DNA from: Purshia tridentata
Taxonomy: Eukaryota > Streptophyta > Magnoliopsida > Rosales > Rosaceae
DNA: 20,956 nucleotides
NCBI GenBank assembly: GCA_003254885.1
Contig: QANT01005123.1
Location: forward strand, 1-20,956
Direction: 5' to 3'
The notes beneath the pieces were generated by a model. The model was given only the letters and a program-made list of their open reading frames with translations. It made no database searches and had not been told where the DNA came from. Both the position numbers and the translations under genes were made by a program. Positions 1 through 9,400 of this stretch are shown one piece after another (the first letter of the stretch is position 1; the number at the start of each line of letters is the position of its first letter).

Positions 1-867
1 GTTCGGTGAGGGAAGGAGGAAGAGAGAAATTTTTTATTTTTTTACTGGAGGGGCAAAAAGGGAATTAAAAAAAGTGGTCAACTTAGCCCAATAAAAGATA
101 GTCGATATAGCGCCTTTCGTTTATTATGCAATCAATTCTAGAAATACTGTATTGACTAATTCAAAAGACATTTGCAAGACAAAGATGCATCTTTCACCAA
201 TGGGGCAAATGTGATGATAAATAAGTTGTTGTTAGGCCAAATAGCTGACACATATTGTATTGTTTACAAACTTTGTTTGTTTAAGAATAGAAACGTCCAT
301 GTAACATGGACGGATGTGATATTATCAATAAAGAGAAGTGTGTGTCCAAAATTTCAATGTCCCAACTCCCAAAACTCTCTTTTTCTTTGTTAATAACTTA
401 ATATTACCACAGCACTCAAGAAAGTTAATTTTTCTAGATGAACTTGTCAAAATCCAAAAAACGAAAGATTAATTAATTTGTCAAATGTCCAAAAGAAAAA
501 GATGATTGTCCCTACCAGTGCCCTCTGATGTTGTGAAAGGCAGCCATCAAATCAATTTAGTGTCCTCTCTTATTTTTTCAACTAAACTTATACAAACATT
601 CAAAGATAGAAATGATTTATACGGAAAAAAAATAAATAAAAGATAGATAATTTTTTTTTTGGCCAAAATAAAAGATAGATGATTGAAGACCCAAAACTTA
701 CATGAATACAATTACAATAATATAATACATAATAACTAGTTAAAAACAGTTATTGCAATAGATCGACTTGATGTGTCTATCCTAAATTACAATACTCTAA
801 TTATGTCTTGCAGGCTTGCAGCTAACCCACTTAATTTGTTGACACAGTTTTAACTATCACACATAAT
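1..867. other. Intergenic/3' flank of the P450 gene, no gene seen
   Basis: AT-rich DNA downstream of the minus-strand P450. No ORF here resembles a known protein; the longest plus-strand ORF (172-393, 73 codons) has no recognisable motif and a low-complexity composition. Small structures seen are an 8-bp perfect inverted repeat (CGTCCATG at 294-301 and CATGGACG at 305-312, 3-nt loop) and a short direct repeat built on AATAAAAGATAGAT near 633-648 and 667-681. The part nearest 868 should contain the P450 3' UTR, but I see no canonical AATAAA on the minus strand that fixes its end. Confidence 0.6.
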
Positions 868-3154
868 TCAATAGAGAACCTTGTTGACAATTGGGCGAGC
901 TTTACACATGGCTTCCAATGGCACAGCTTTAGGCATGGTAAGTCCTTTCCCTTCAGTCATATCAATCTCCTTCTCACTAACTCTCTCCCACTCAAAGCAT
1001 TGAATCAATGACCCAAGAGTCAAGCCCACCACACGTTGGGCCAGGCCCGCTCCAGGACAGGCCCTTCTTCCCAGCCCAAACGGCATGAGCCTATGTGACT
1101 CATCCGCACCATTTTCGAACCTCTCGGGCTTGAAGGTTTCGGGCTCATCCCACAACTTTGGGTCTCTATGTATGGCCCATGCATTGACCAATACCATCGT
1201 ACCACGTGGAACGTCAAATCCCCCAACAGTGCAGTCAGCAGAAGAGAAATGTGGGACTAGCAACGGGGCGGGTGGGCACAATCGGAGAGTCTCGGAGATG
1301 ATGCTTCGAAGGTAGGGTAGTTTGGACATTTCAGGTTCGTCCATTAAGCATTCTTGGCCAAGTTCAGCATCCAATTCAGCTCTAACCTTTTTCAACACAT
1401 GAGGATTGTTAAGTAAGTTGGACATGGCCCATTCTAATGTCACTGCTGATGTATCGGTACCCGCCAATAACAAGACCTGAAAATTAGTAGAAAAACAATT
1501 TTATGTACTGCCACATGGCTTTGTATGAGTAATTACATTAGTGACAAAATAGTGATTAGAAACCTAGAGAGTATTAAACAGGTACCAGTCGCCATCCTGC
1601 AGCTTCATGTAGTTGTAAATTTGTAATTGTGCACTTCATGATATATATATATATATAGACATTACTCTAAAAGTAAAATAAAGTAATAACTTTCTTCCAA
1701 ATTTATCCTCACTTTCCATCTGTTTTTTTTCTTTTCTATAATTAAGTTGCACTACAGTGTCTTTTTCTATTCTTTGAGATTATGACAGACCATGGAAGCT
1801 GGGAGGCAAAGCTCGCACCAACACTGTTCTCTCTCGCTTGCCCTTCTTTTTTTTATTTGCTGCTAAACCTCCATCTCTAGCTAACCCATTAATTCAATTC
1901 CCCAACACCCAAAACTAGGCCAATTGGCTGGGCTTACATTTTTTCCTTTCTTTCTTTGTTCTTAGTTTGATTTCTTTCAATTAACTACTAAAAACCGTTT
2001 GATCAGTTGATCGGTATGGCGCAAAGGTCAGTTCCGTCGCCGTTTTTGGCCAATACATTTTTTTCTTTGCTCTCTGTAGTTTTGGACCGTCTTCATGAAT
2101 AATTGTCTGAAGGATTAAAAGCCTTGGCTCTCACTGACCCTACTCATCATTTTTCTGAAGGACAGCTAAAAGATAAATAAATGCGGCAAATGCAAAAGTA
2201 GAGTTTGTTACAACAATTAATGTAGAGAAGAGAGAGAGAATTTGTACTAACCAGAATAAGCCCCTTGATAATTTGATCGGTGTAGTACTCAGGCTGTGAC
2301 TCCTGCAAAGAAAGCAAATGATCGATCATGGTGTTGGACGAATTTCCACCCTCCAATTTACTCTTCATGCGATGCTCATCAATCAGACCCTGTAAGAACC
2401 CATCTATCCTCTTCGCCAAGTTCATCACCTTCTTCTCATACCCACCACTCCCAATCCAATTCAATATGGGCAAGAAATCTGCTAGGTTCGCGACCCCGCC
2501 GTAATGAAACGCCTCCGACATGATCTCCCTTAACTGCCTAGCCTTCTCCTTTTCCTCCACTTCATCGCCGTAATACCTCTTCCCCGCCACCATCGTCATT
2601 ATGATGTTGAAGGTCAGCTCGGAAAACATCGACTTCAGCTCCACTTTCGCCAAGTCTTGAAGCGAGTTTTTAGAGAGTTTTCGCAGTAAGTTTTTGACTT
2701 CGTTTTTTCGGATGCCCGAAAAGTTATTGAGGCGACCGGAGGAGAAGATCTCAACAGCACCAATGCGGCGGAGGTTGCGCCAGTGGTCACCATAGGGGGA
2801 CAGTGACATGGTAGTGTAGTTGTAGCCGAGGTGCTTGCCCAAGAGGAGGTGAGGGCGGTTTGCCAAAACGATGTCGTTCTTGGTAAAACATTCTTCTACT
2901 GCTGAGGATGATGAGATTATAACCACGCGAAGCGAGCCATGCCAAAGAGAGAAAATGGGACCGTATTTTTGGGAGAGGCGGTGGAAGGTGCGGTGGACTG
3001 GGAGTTTTAGGAGGTGGAGGTGGCCGATGATCGGAAGGGAGAGTGGGCTTGGTGGAAGGTTTGTGTAACGGCGTCGTTTTGATCGGAGGAGGAAGTTCAA
3101 AGTGAAGAGTAAGATGATAAGGGAGAGGGATGTGTAGAACACAATATCTTCCAT
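868..3154 (-). CDS. Cytochrome P450, CYP81-like (two exons, intact)
   Basis: ER-anchored heme-thiolate monooxygenase using O2 and electrons from NADPH-P450 reductase. CYP81 members act on isoflavonoids, lignans, glucosinolate intermediates or herbicides, so the substrate cannot be named. Exons: 2252-3154 (301 codons) and 868-1476 (202 codons plus stop), 503 residues, normal for the family. The phase-0 intron 1477-2251 starts GTTAGT and ends TTTTCAG, at the usual A-type position just before the I helix. Seen in the protein: N-terminal membrane anchor (about 4-23), basic KRRR then proline hinge LPPSP (33-37), C-helix WRNLRR (125-130), oxygen-binding AGTDTS (306-311), ETLR of the ExxR motif (363-366), PERF (418-421) and heme motif [10 protein letters not shown] with Cys441. 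The start at 3154 was preferred over an in-frame upstream ATG at 3310 because the TATA box at 3232-3239 lies between them and the membrane anchor begins at 3154. Family confidence is high; CYP81 subfamily is not resolved. Confidence 0.93.
1477..2251 (-). other. Intron of the CYP81-like gene, with (AT)n microsatellite
   Basis: A 775-bp phase-0 intron read on the minus strand, long for a CYP81 gene. It contains a pure AT dinucleotide run at about 1641-1658. I see no transposon ends or coding remnant. If retained, translation would run on about 35 codons past exon 1 and stop before the heme-binding half, giving a non-functional product. Confidence 0.85.
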
Positions 3155-4519
3155 GATGATGTTGCTTTTGGTTGGGTTGCTTTTACTTTTGCTTGGTTGA
3201 TGAGGATGGGTGTTGATATAATCCGTAGTGGTATTTATAAAGGAAGGAATTGAAGCTATGAGGGGCGGTACGCCGGTACGTGTGAGAATAGTCTTGAGTT
3301 TGGTTGTCAAATGTACATGTGATGTGAAGGTACTTTAATACCAACTTATCAGATAAGTCTATTTGTTTTTTTGCTATATCTTAATTAACTTTATGTAATT
3401 ATGTACCATTGATTTTTGGATTGAACGTAGGACCCATTATTTATGACAATGTAGTGAATTAATTTATCAGTTCGACAACTTAAATACATATTGAAATTAA
3501 TGTCCAATAATCGCACTCTTGAGTCTTGACTAAATCTTCACCAAAAAGGCAAGTACTAACTAAAAATTATAATATTTAGACAAACAAACAAAACTAATAA
3601 TCTAATCACATGATGCATATGATTCATATCATAAAAACAAAATTCAAAGGGAGTGTTTTCTTTTGTTTTGTATTTGTCCTCTCTAGGAGTTTGCATATTA
3701 CATCACGTTCATGTGTATCGAATGTGCCCCTGCAATCTGCAATGCGTGCATATATGTTTAACGCTTACGTCAGGGAGTGCGTGTCTCTCCTTATTCTGAT
3801 ATGTCTGAAATCAATGCATGCGTCACTGAACACGTGATGCAATTTGCATGCGACAGTGTGGTCAGTTGGAACTTGGAGCAAACTTAAGGCTAAATAAAAA
3901 TAATTTTTTGGGTTCTCCCCCAAGGCCATTAGTTGCGAAATGCAAACCAATATTTTTAACGGACAATAATTTTTTATTTATTTATTTATATTTATATTTT
4001 TACTATGTTTTAATTTTAATCATAAAAAAAATTAAAGAATAACAAAAAAGAGAAGAGGCGGAAGAGAGAATGATCAAAATTAAAGTGATAATAAGATAAT
4101 AAATAGAAAAATAGATGCAAAAGAGAGTGTGTTTTAGTCAAAGTTTTTCTTCTAATGAATTGGCACATGGAACATATATACTTGACCTATATCTTGTAAC
4201 AACGATAACTTGGCAACTAATTAAAGCACGATGACCAATACGTATGTACTAGCACAGATGGACACGTTCTAATAATTAAATTAATATGGCCGAGCAAATT
4301 TATAGGAAGTGATGAAATTAAGTGGAGTAATGAATTGGGATTATGATTTATTAAGAGTTTGATCAATATGCCCTAAGAAAAAAAGTAAAAAAAAAATTGA
4401 AAAGACACAAAAAGGTGTCACTTAATTAAAAGAATACATGTGACTAATGATGCAACACTAACGAGTTCAAGCTACTAGCTTAAAAAAAAAACTCATGATT
4501 TTATAATAAAACTTGACAT
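3155..4519. other. Spacer between P450 gene and P450 pseudogene; promoter of the former
   Basis: No protein-coding gene seen. The first few hundred bases upstream of 3154 must hold the P450 promoter. Around 3735-3860 there is a cluster of GCATGC/CATGCA-type (RY-like) sequences and one perfect CACGTG G-box core at 3831-3836, about 680 bp upstream of the P450 ATG; whether they act is unknown. From 3960 to 4440 the DNA is very AT-rich and low complexity (ATTT runs near 3970-3995). Small ORFs in both strands look random. Confidence 0.6.
3232..3239 (-). promoter_or_regulatory. TATA box of the CYP81-like gene
   Basis: Reads TATAAATA on the minus strand, about 78 bp upstream of the ATG at 3154. A start site 25-30 bp downstream would give a 5' UTR of roughly 50 nt. 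This spacing supports 3154 as the real start codon. Confidence 0.75.
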
Positions 4520-5121
4520 TTATTATATAGATTAAGAGAGAATTTTGTGCTTTGCACATAGCCTCCAATGCCACAACTTTGCTCAATGCTCGTGCTACCA
4601 TTTCAGTCATGTCCATTTTTTTTTCATGCTCTCTGCCAATTAAAGCATTATGAACGACGCCAGAGTCAAGCCCACTATGCGTTGGGCTAAGCCCACTCTG
4701 GGACAAGCCCTGCGGCCCAAACCAAACGGTAGCAGCTTGTACTGTGCCTCATTCGTACCGTTTACTAGCCTCTCTGGCCTGAAGCTTTCAGGATCGTCCC
4801 AAAATTTAGGGTATTTGTTTATAATGTATTGCCCATGCATTGATCAATACCATTGTGCCACGTGGCAAGTATAATCCGCCGATAGTGCAGTGATATGATT
4901 TGCATCAGCAGTGGACTGGGTAGGTTCAGTCGAAGAGTTTCAGAGATGATGGCCTGTAGATATTGCAGCTTGGAGATGTCTTATTGTTTGTTGACATAGT
5001 TGCGCACCGAGTTCTGCTCTACCCTTTTTTAACACGTGCGGATGGTTGAGCAGATTCGACAGTGCCCATTCAACTGTGAACTCTGTGATTGCCGATGTTT
5101 CAGTACCCACTACCCGTTAGC

Positions 5122-5503
5122 CTGCGTATTATGAGAAAATACAAATGGACTCATTGCCACGTGGCACAAACATATTGACCAATGCATGCGTTAAGAGAAA
5201 CCAAATTTATACTCACACTGATTACATGATTCATGTACTGAACATGCATAGACAATTGGCATATAATGTATTAGCGTATAATTAATGATTAATGAGCATG
5301 CATTGACCCAACGTACGTGCATTGGAAACCATCACAAAAAGAGTCTCACTTCACAGACTAAACCAGCGAATTAGTGCACGACGTTAACATTGAAAACTGT
5401 TAGCTGGTGCAATATATATAATCAAATTTCAGGCGTAGCAATCCTAAAACAGAAGTTTAATTATTATCAAAGAATAAGAAATTTTTTCGATGAATTAACT
5501 AAC
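5122..5503 (-). other. Relic intron of the P450 pseudogene
   Basis: Begins GTTAGT at the same codon position as the intron in the intact gene and ends GCAG before a segment aligning with [10 protein letters not shown]. It is 382 bp, about half the length of the intact gene's intron, and carries an inverted P450 exon fragment (separate entry). Confidence 0.7.
5150..5196 (+). pseudogene. Inverted P450 exon-2 fragment inside the pseudogene intron
   Basis: On the plus strand this reads as PRGTNILTNA, the P450 segment that precedes the AWAIHRDP motif. It matches the reverse complement of 4829-4870 in the pseudogene over about 38 bases, including TTGCCACGTGGCACAA and TTGA[CT]CAATGCATG. It is opposite in orientation to both P450 copies and not a possible exon of either. 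It is either a separate inverted insertion or a template-switch product. Confidence 0.65.
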
Positions 5504-5848
5504 CAGAGTAAGTCCTTTGATAAGTTGGTCGGTATAATACTCAGGGTCTCCGTGAACTCCTCGTCCTCGTCTGCGTCTGCCCCGTCATCTCCGTAGTACC
5601 TCTTCCCGCCACCATTGTCATTATGGTAATGTAGGCCATCCCGCTCAGCAAAGACCTCATCTCCACCTGTGCGAGTTTGGTGATCGAGCGTGCGTTTGAC
5701 CCCGTCCCTACGTACGTATGTCCGAAAACATGTTCAGGCGAGCAGAGGATAAGATTTCGACAGCGGTGAGGCGGTGGAGGTTGAGACGTCGTGAACTTGA
5801 AGATGAAAAGGAGGGAGATGAGGAAGAGGGATATGTATATTTATAAAG

Positions 5849-6417
5849 TATTTAACTCTCTTCCATTCCTAAACACATGGTGGGATTGCCACACGAGTCT
5901 AAGTTGTCCAATATGCGCCCCAAGTCAGGCCACTGCATATAGTGGTTCTAGACTGGGCTAAAGCCCAATGGACCAGTGTGTCGGGGATCCAATAAACGAG
6001 GAGAGTGATTATTTTCACAAGCTAGTTTTTATATTTTTTGGGTCAATACAAGTCAGTTTTTATGCCACCGCTAGATCACAATTCACGACATCAAAGTTCT
6101 AACCTGCCAGATGGCATAACCTTAGTGGCTGGTCGTCGGACCCAATGAACCGAGCAGATGTTAAAAGTTTCACATTATCCGCTTTAAAGTCAAAAACGAA
6201 AAAAGAGAAAGGAAAAAAAGGAAAAAAATCGATGCTTCCCTTCCCTTCCCATACATCTTTGTGATTTCGGATTTCATAGGCCCTCAACACTCCCCTGCAA
6301 AACGAAAAATTCCCGACTTTATCCTTTTGCCATTGTAAGCTCTCTCTCACATTCGAACTGTGCCGCACGATCTTTTACCTCTCGTCACAGCCATTGAAGC
6401 CGGCTAATTTTGCAACG
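5849..6417 (+). promoter_or_regulatory. Upstream region and 5' UTR of the HOS15-type gene
   Basis: About 570 bp between the P450 relic and the HOS15 start. It contains a near-palindromic pair of site II-type elements, TGGGCTAAAGCCCA at 5954-5967, a motif common in promoters of housekeeping and dividing-cell genes. Nearer the ATG is a purine-rich stretch (about 6189-6230) followed by pyrimidine-rich DNA (about 6235-6360), typical of plant 5' leaders. No clear TATA box is placed at a fixed distance. The transcription start cannot be set from sequence alone. Confidence 0.5.
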
Positions 6418-9400
6418 ATGACCTCCATCACCTCCGTTGAGCTGAATTTCCTCGTCTTTCGTTACCTTCAAGAATCAGGTAAGCTGTACTTTGCAATCCA
6501 TTATAATTTAGCTCTTTTCATTCCCCCGCCCCCTAAATTTCGTTCTATGCTTCTTTTTCCCGCTTTTAATTAGGTTGATTCTAGGGTTTGTTGGAATTAG
6601 GCTTTGTTTGGTGTCTAGGATTGGATTTAATAGGTTAAGTCACTAAATTCAAGGTATATTGAAGGATAATTGAGACAAATTTTTAACTTTTATCCTAGTT
6701 GAAAGAAAGTCATTAGGGAAACTTATCCCTTGCAATCCCCACAAAATTGCAATTCCCACAAAACGGTGGCATATCAACTCTTATGGCTAATACATCTTCT
6801 TCTTTCATCTTGGACAAAATCACTTTATTTCTTCAATATACATTGAATCTAGTGAGTTAACTTATCCAATTCAGTCTTAAGCGCCAAACGAGGCCTAGTA
6901 ATAGTAATAACAAATTTTTGTTACATAGTTGATATTTTAACTTATGGATTTCCATACGAAAGTAATTGCATATACATATACACATTCTTCATTTGTTATC
7001 AAAGTGCAAAGCAGCTCCGCACTCATCGTGAGATTTAGGGCAGCCATTTGGTTTGGTTTTTACTGAACAACTGATTACCAACATAATTTTTTTGGTTTTG
7101 GTAACTGATTTTACAATCCGAACATTGAAAATCCAAACGCGTAGAAAGTTGGTTTGGTTTTGGTAAATACTGGGAAAAACCCTGAAATTTACCAATTACC
7201 GAATAATTATTACCAAAAGAAACTGAATCGGTTGTTACCATTGAACATCGAAGTTTATGAAACTTTTAGATTATATATTCATCAAATATCATAGGGTTTG
7301 CATCATATTAAACCGTATTTTTATAATTAGTATTACTGAAAAATAAATTGAAGATAAACCAAAAGTACTAAAAACCGAAATTATCAAAATAAAGCAAAAA
7401 ATATCGATATCCGAAATGACCAAATTTTTTGATTTTCTTTTTGTTAAGCCCCATTGCCGATTTGAATCAACCGAGTGACACCCCTTGTAATATTGGGTTG
7501 CATAAACTGATTTATTATGAAAATGTGTGGTGTAATAATTTCTTCTGTTTACTGAGTTTCTTGTTCATCACTTTTGTAGGCTTCACACACTCAGCTTTTG
7601 CTTTAGGATATGAGGCAGGTATCAACAAGTGCACTATAGATGGAAATTTGGTTCCTCCTGGTGCCCTCATTACTTTTGTACAAAAAGGACTTCAGTACTT
7701 AGAGATGGAAGCGAATTTGAGTAATGTTAGTATTCTTAGTTCTTTTGCTATTGTAATCTAATTTTGGTCATGTTGTTCAAGAACCCTTGCGCTGGAAAAC
7801 TTAGATCTTATGTTAACCAACTTTTGTTTTAAGCTTGTCAGAGTGATGCAGATTTGGATGAAGATTTCTCATTCTTACAACCTTTAGATCTTATCACAAA
7901 GGATTTATATCAACTACGCCAAATGATTAAAGAGAAAAGGAAAAATTTACATAAGGATAGAGATAAAGATAAAGAGCTTGAGAAGGAACATGAAGTAGAA
8001 CGTGTGCGAGTAAGAGAGAAGGAAAGACAAGAAAGGGAGAAGGAGTGTGAAAAGGATAGAGAGAGGGTAGAAAAGAATAAGGAGCGAGAAAAGCAGCATG
8101 AGGACCACAATGATAGAGATATGGTTACAGATCAGGAAGAAAAGGTTAATGTCAAAACAGAAGAAAATGGAGCTTCTGAAGGTAAATTCACATTTACTGA
8201 AAATAATTTCCCCTTTTTTTTCCTTTGTTTTTTTCTGAAAAAATTATTTGTATTAAGCTTAATACATAGTTAAGGCGATAAATGCCCATAGTTTGTTTGC
8301 AGCCACAAATCTTTTTAATAAGTATCTCTGTTCTTTTGTGATTGGTAAGAAGTAAGAACTATGATCTAGTCCCTTACCCTCTTGGGCCAGCCATGGCACA
8401 AGGGAATTTTGAAAATCTTCAAAGATCCTTTGATTATCTCTTCTGGGATTATCATAACTTAGCTGCTAAACTACCGTTTTGACAATTTTTTAAATTCTGA
8501 TCAAAAAAATATCTTGGATCATCTTCTTGTTTAAACATATAAGACTGGGAGAGGGAATATGCTGATGCATACATCTGATAGGAAGTAAGAAATGCATTTA
8601 GAAGCTTGTAATGAAGTAATGACCTCCCAAGGGTAAGAGTTGTTTCTTTTCACAACAAGCATACTTGGAATGTGATGCCTTGTGCACTCTTGGTATTGGA
8701 ACAACTATCCATGCAAGGAATTTAAACAAGGTTCAATGCATAATTAATTAGGTATGATGAAATAAGGGCTCATAATATAAATTGGTATACATCTAAAAGG
8801 ACAAAGCATATAAACTCTTTTTAACTTTGCCTAGTAGAGTTGCAAATCTCTCTCTCTCTCTCTCTCTCCATCTCCATCTATGTGTCCTTTTTTCTGTTTC
8901 CCAAAGGCACATTATGGTAATCATTATTGTGTTTTGTTGGAGCAGAACCAATGGATATCTCTACAACCTCAACCTTGCAAGAATGTGAAATCCCTAGTTC
9001 TGATGTGACAATTTTAGAAGGGCATACTTCTGAGGTTTGAACATGTCTCCTTGTTTTCTTGTGTTACCCACCATATTCCTGCCTTTCTTTTTCCTGTCGG
9101 TATCTTTTGTTTCCTCATACATATCTCTAAGTGACATGGGTTTTTCTTCTTTTCTTCACTAGGTCTGTGCTTGTGCATGGAGTCCAACCGGTTCTCTTCT
9201 CGCATCAGGGTAGGTATCTCATTGTTAAATTGTTATTTAGTATATGTATCTGTTATCTATTAACTTTTTTTTTTCCTGGTTATGTAATTGTCACTTTGGC
9301 TGAGTATTGCTTGGCTTATATTCACTTTCTTAGCTTTTTCAACTTGAATTATTGGTTTTGAAAAGTTGAGCAATAGGTCAAGATTTAGCGTTTTTAGAGA

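Larger units (their letters stand above)
4520..5848 (-). pseudogene. Decayed CYP81-like P450 pseudogene, tandem paralogue of the intact gene
   Basis: Same strand and same two-exon layout as the neighbouring P450. Read 5' to 3': an anchor-like segment (LFLISLLFIFKF, about 5790-5835), then directly LHRLTAVEI...SSARLN (about 5715-5788), so roughly 100 codons are missing. Next comes ITIMTMVAG (about 5600-5690), a 1-nt loss shifting frame, then a jump that drops about 80 codons to EYYTDQLIKGLTL at the donor (exon end 5504). Exon 2 (from about 5121) shows GTETSA, VEWALSNLLNHPHVLKK, SETLRL, PRGTMVLINAWA, PKFWDDPESFRPER and a heme segment GRRACPRVGLAQR, in which the Gly after Cys-Pro is Arg. Several frame changes separate these pieces, and the C-terminal LEAMCKA lies in yet another frame. 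No open reading frame can make a P450. The donor GTTAGT is conserved with the intact gene, as expected from tandem duplication. The downstream boundary is approximate. Confidence 0.9.

Noticed and set aside
3155-3310. In-frame upstream ATG that would extend the P450 by 52 residues
   Set aside because: The TATA box lies inside this stretch and the added residues look like translated leader. The membrane anchor starts right after the ATG at 3154.
7910-8110. Serine/leucine-rich minus-strand reading frame
   Set aside because: It is the antisense of the purine-rich HOS15 coiled-coil exon.
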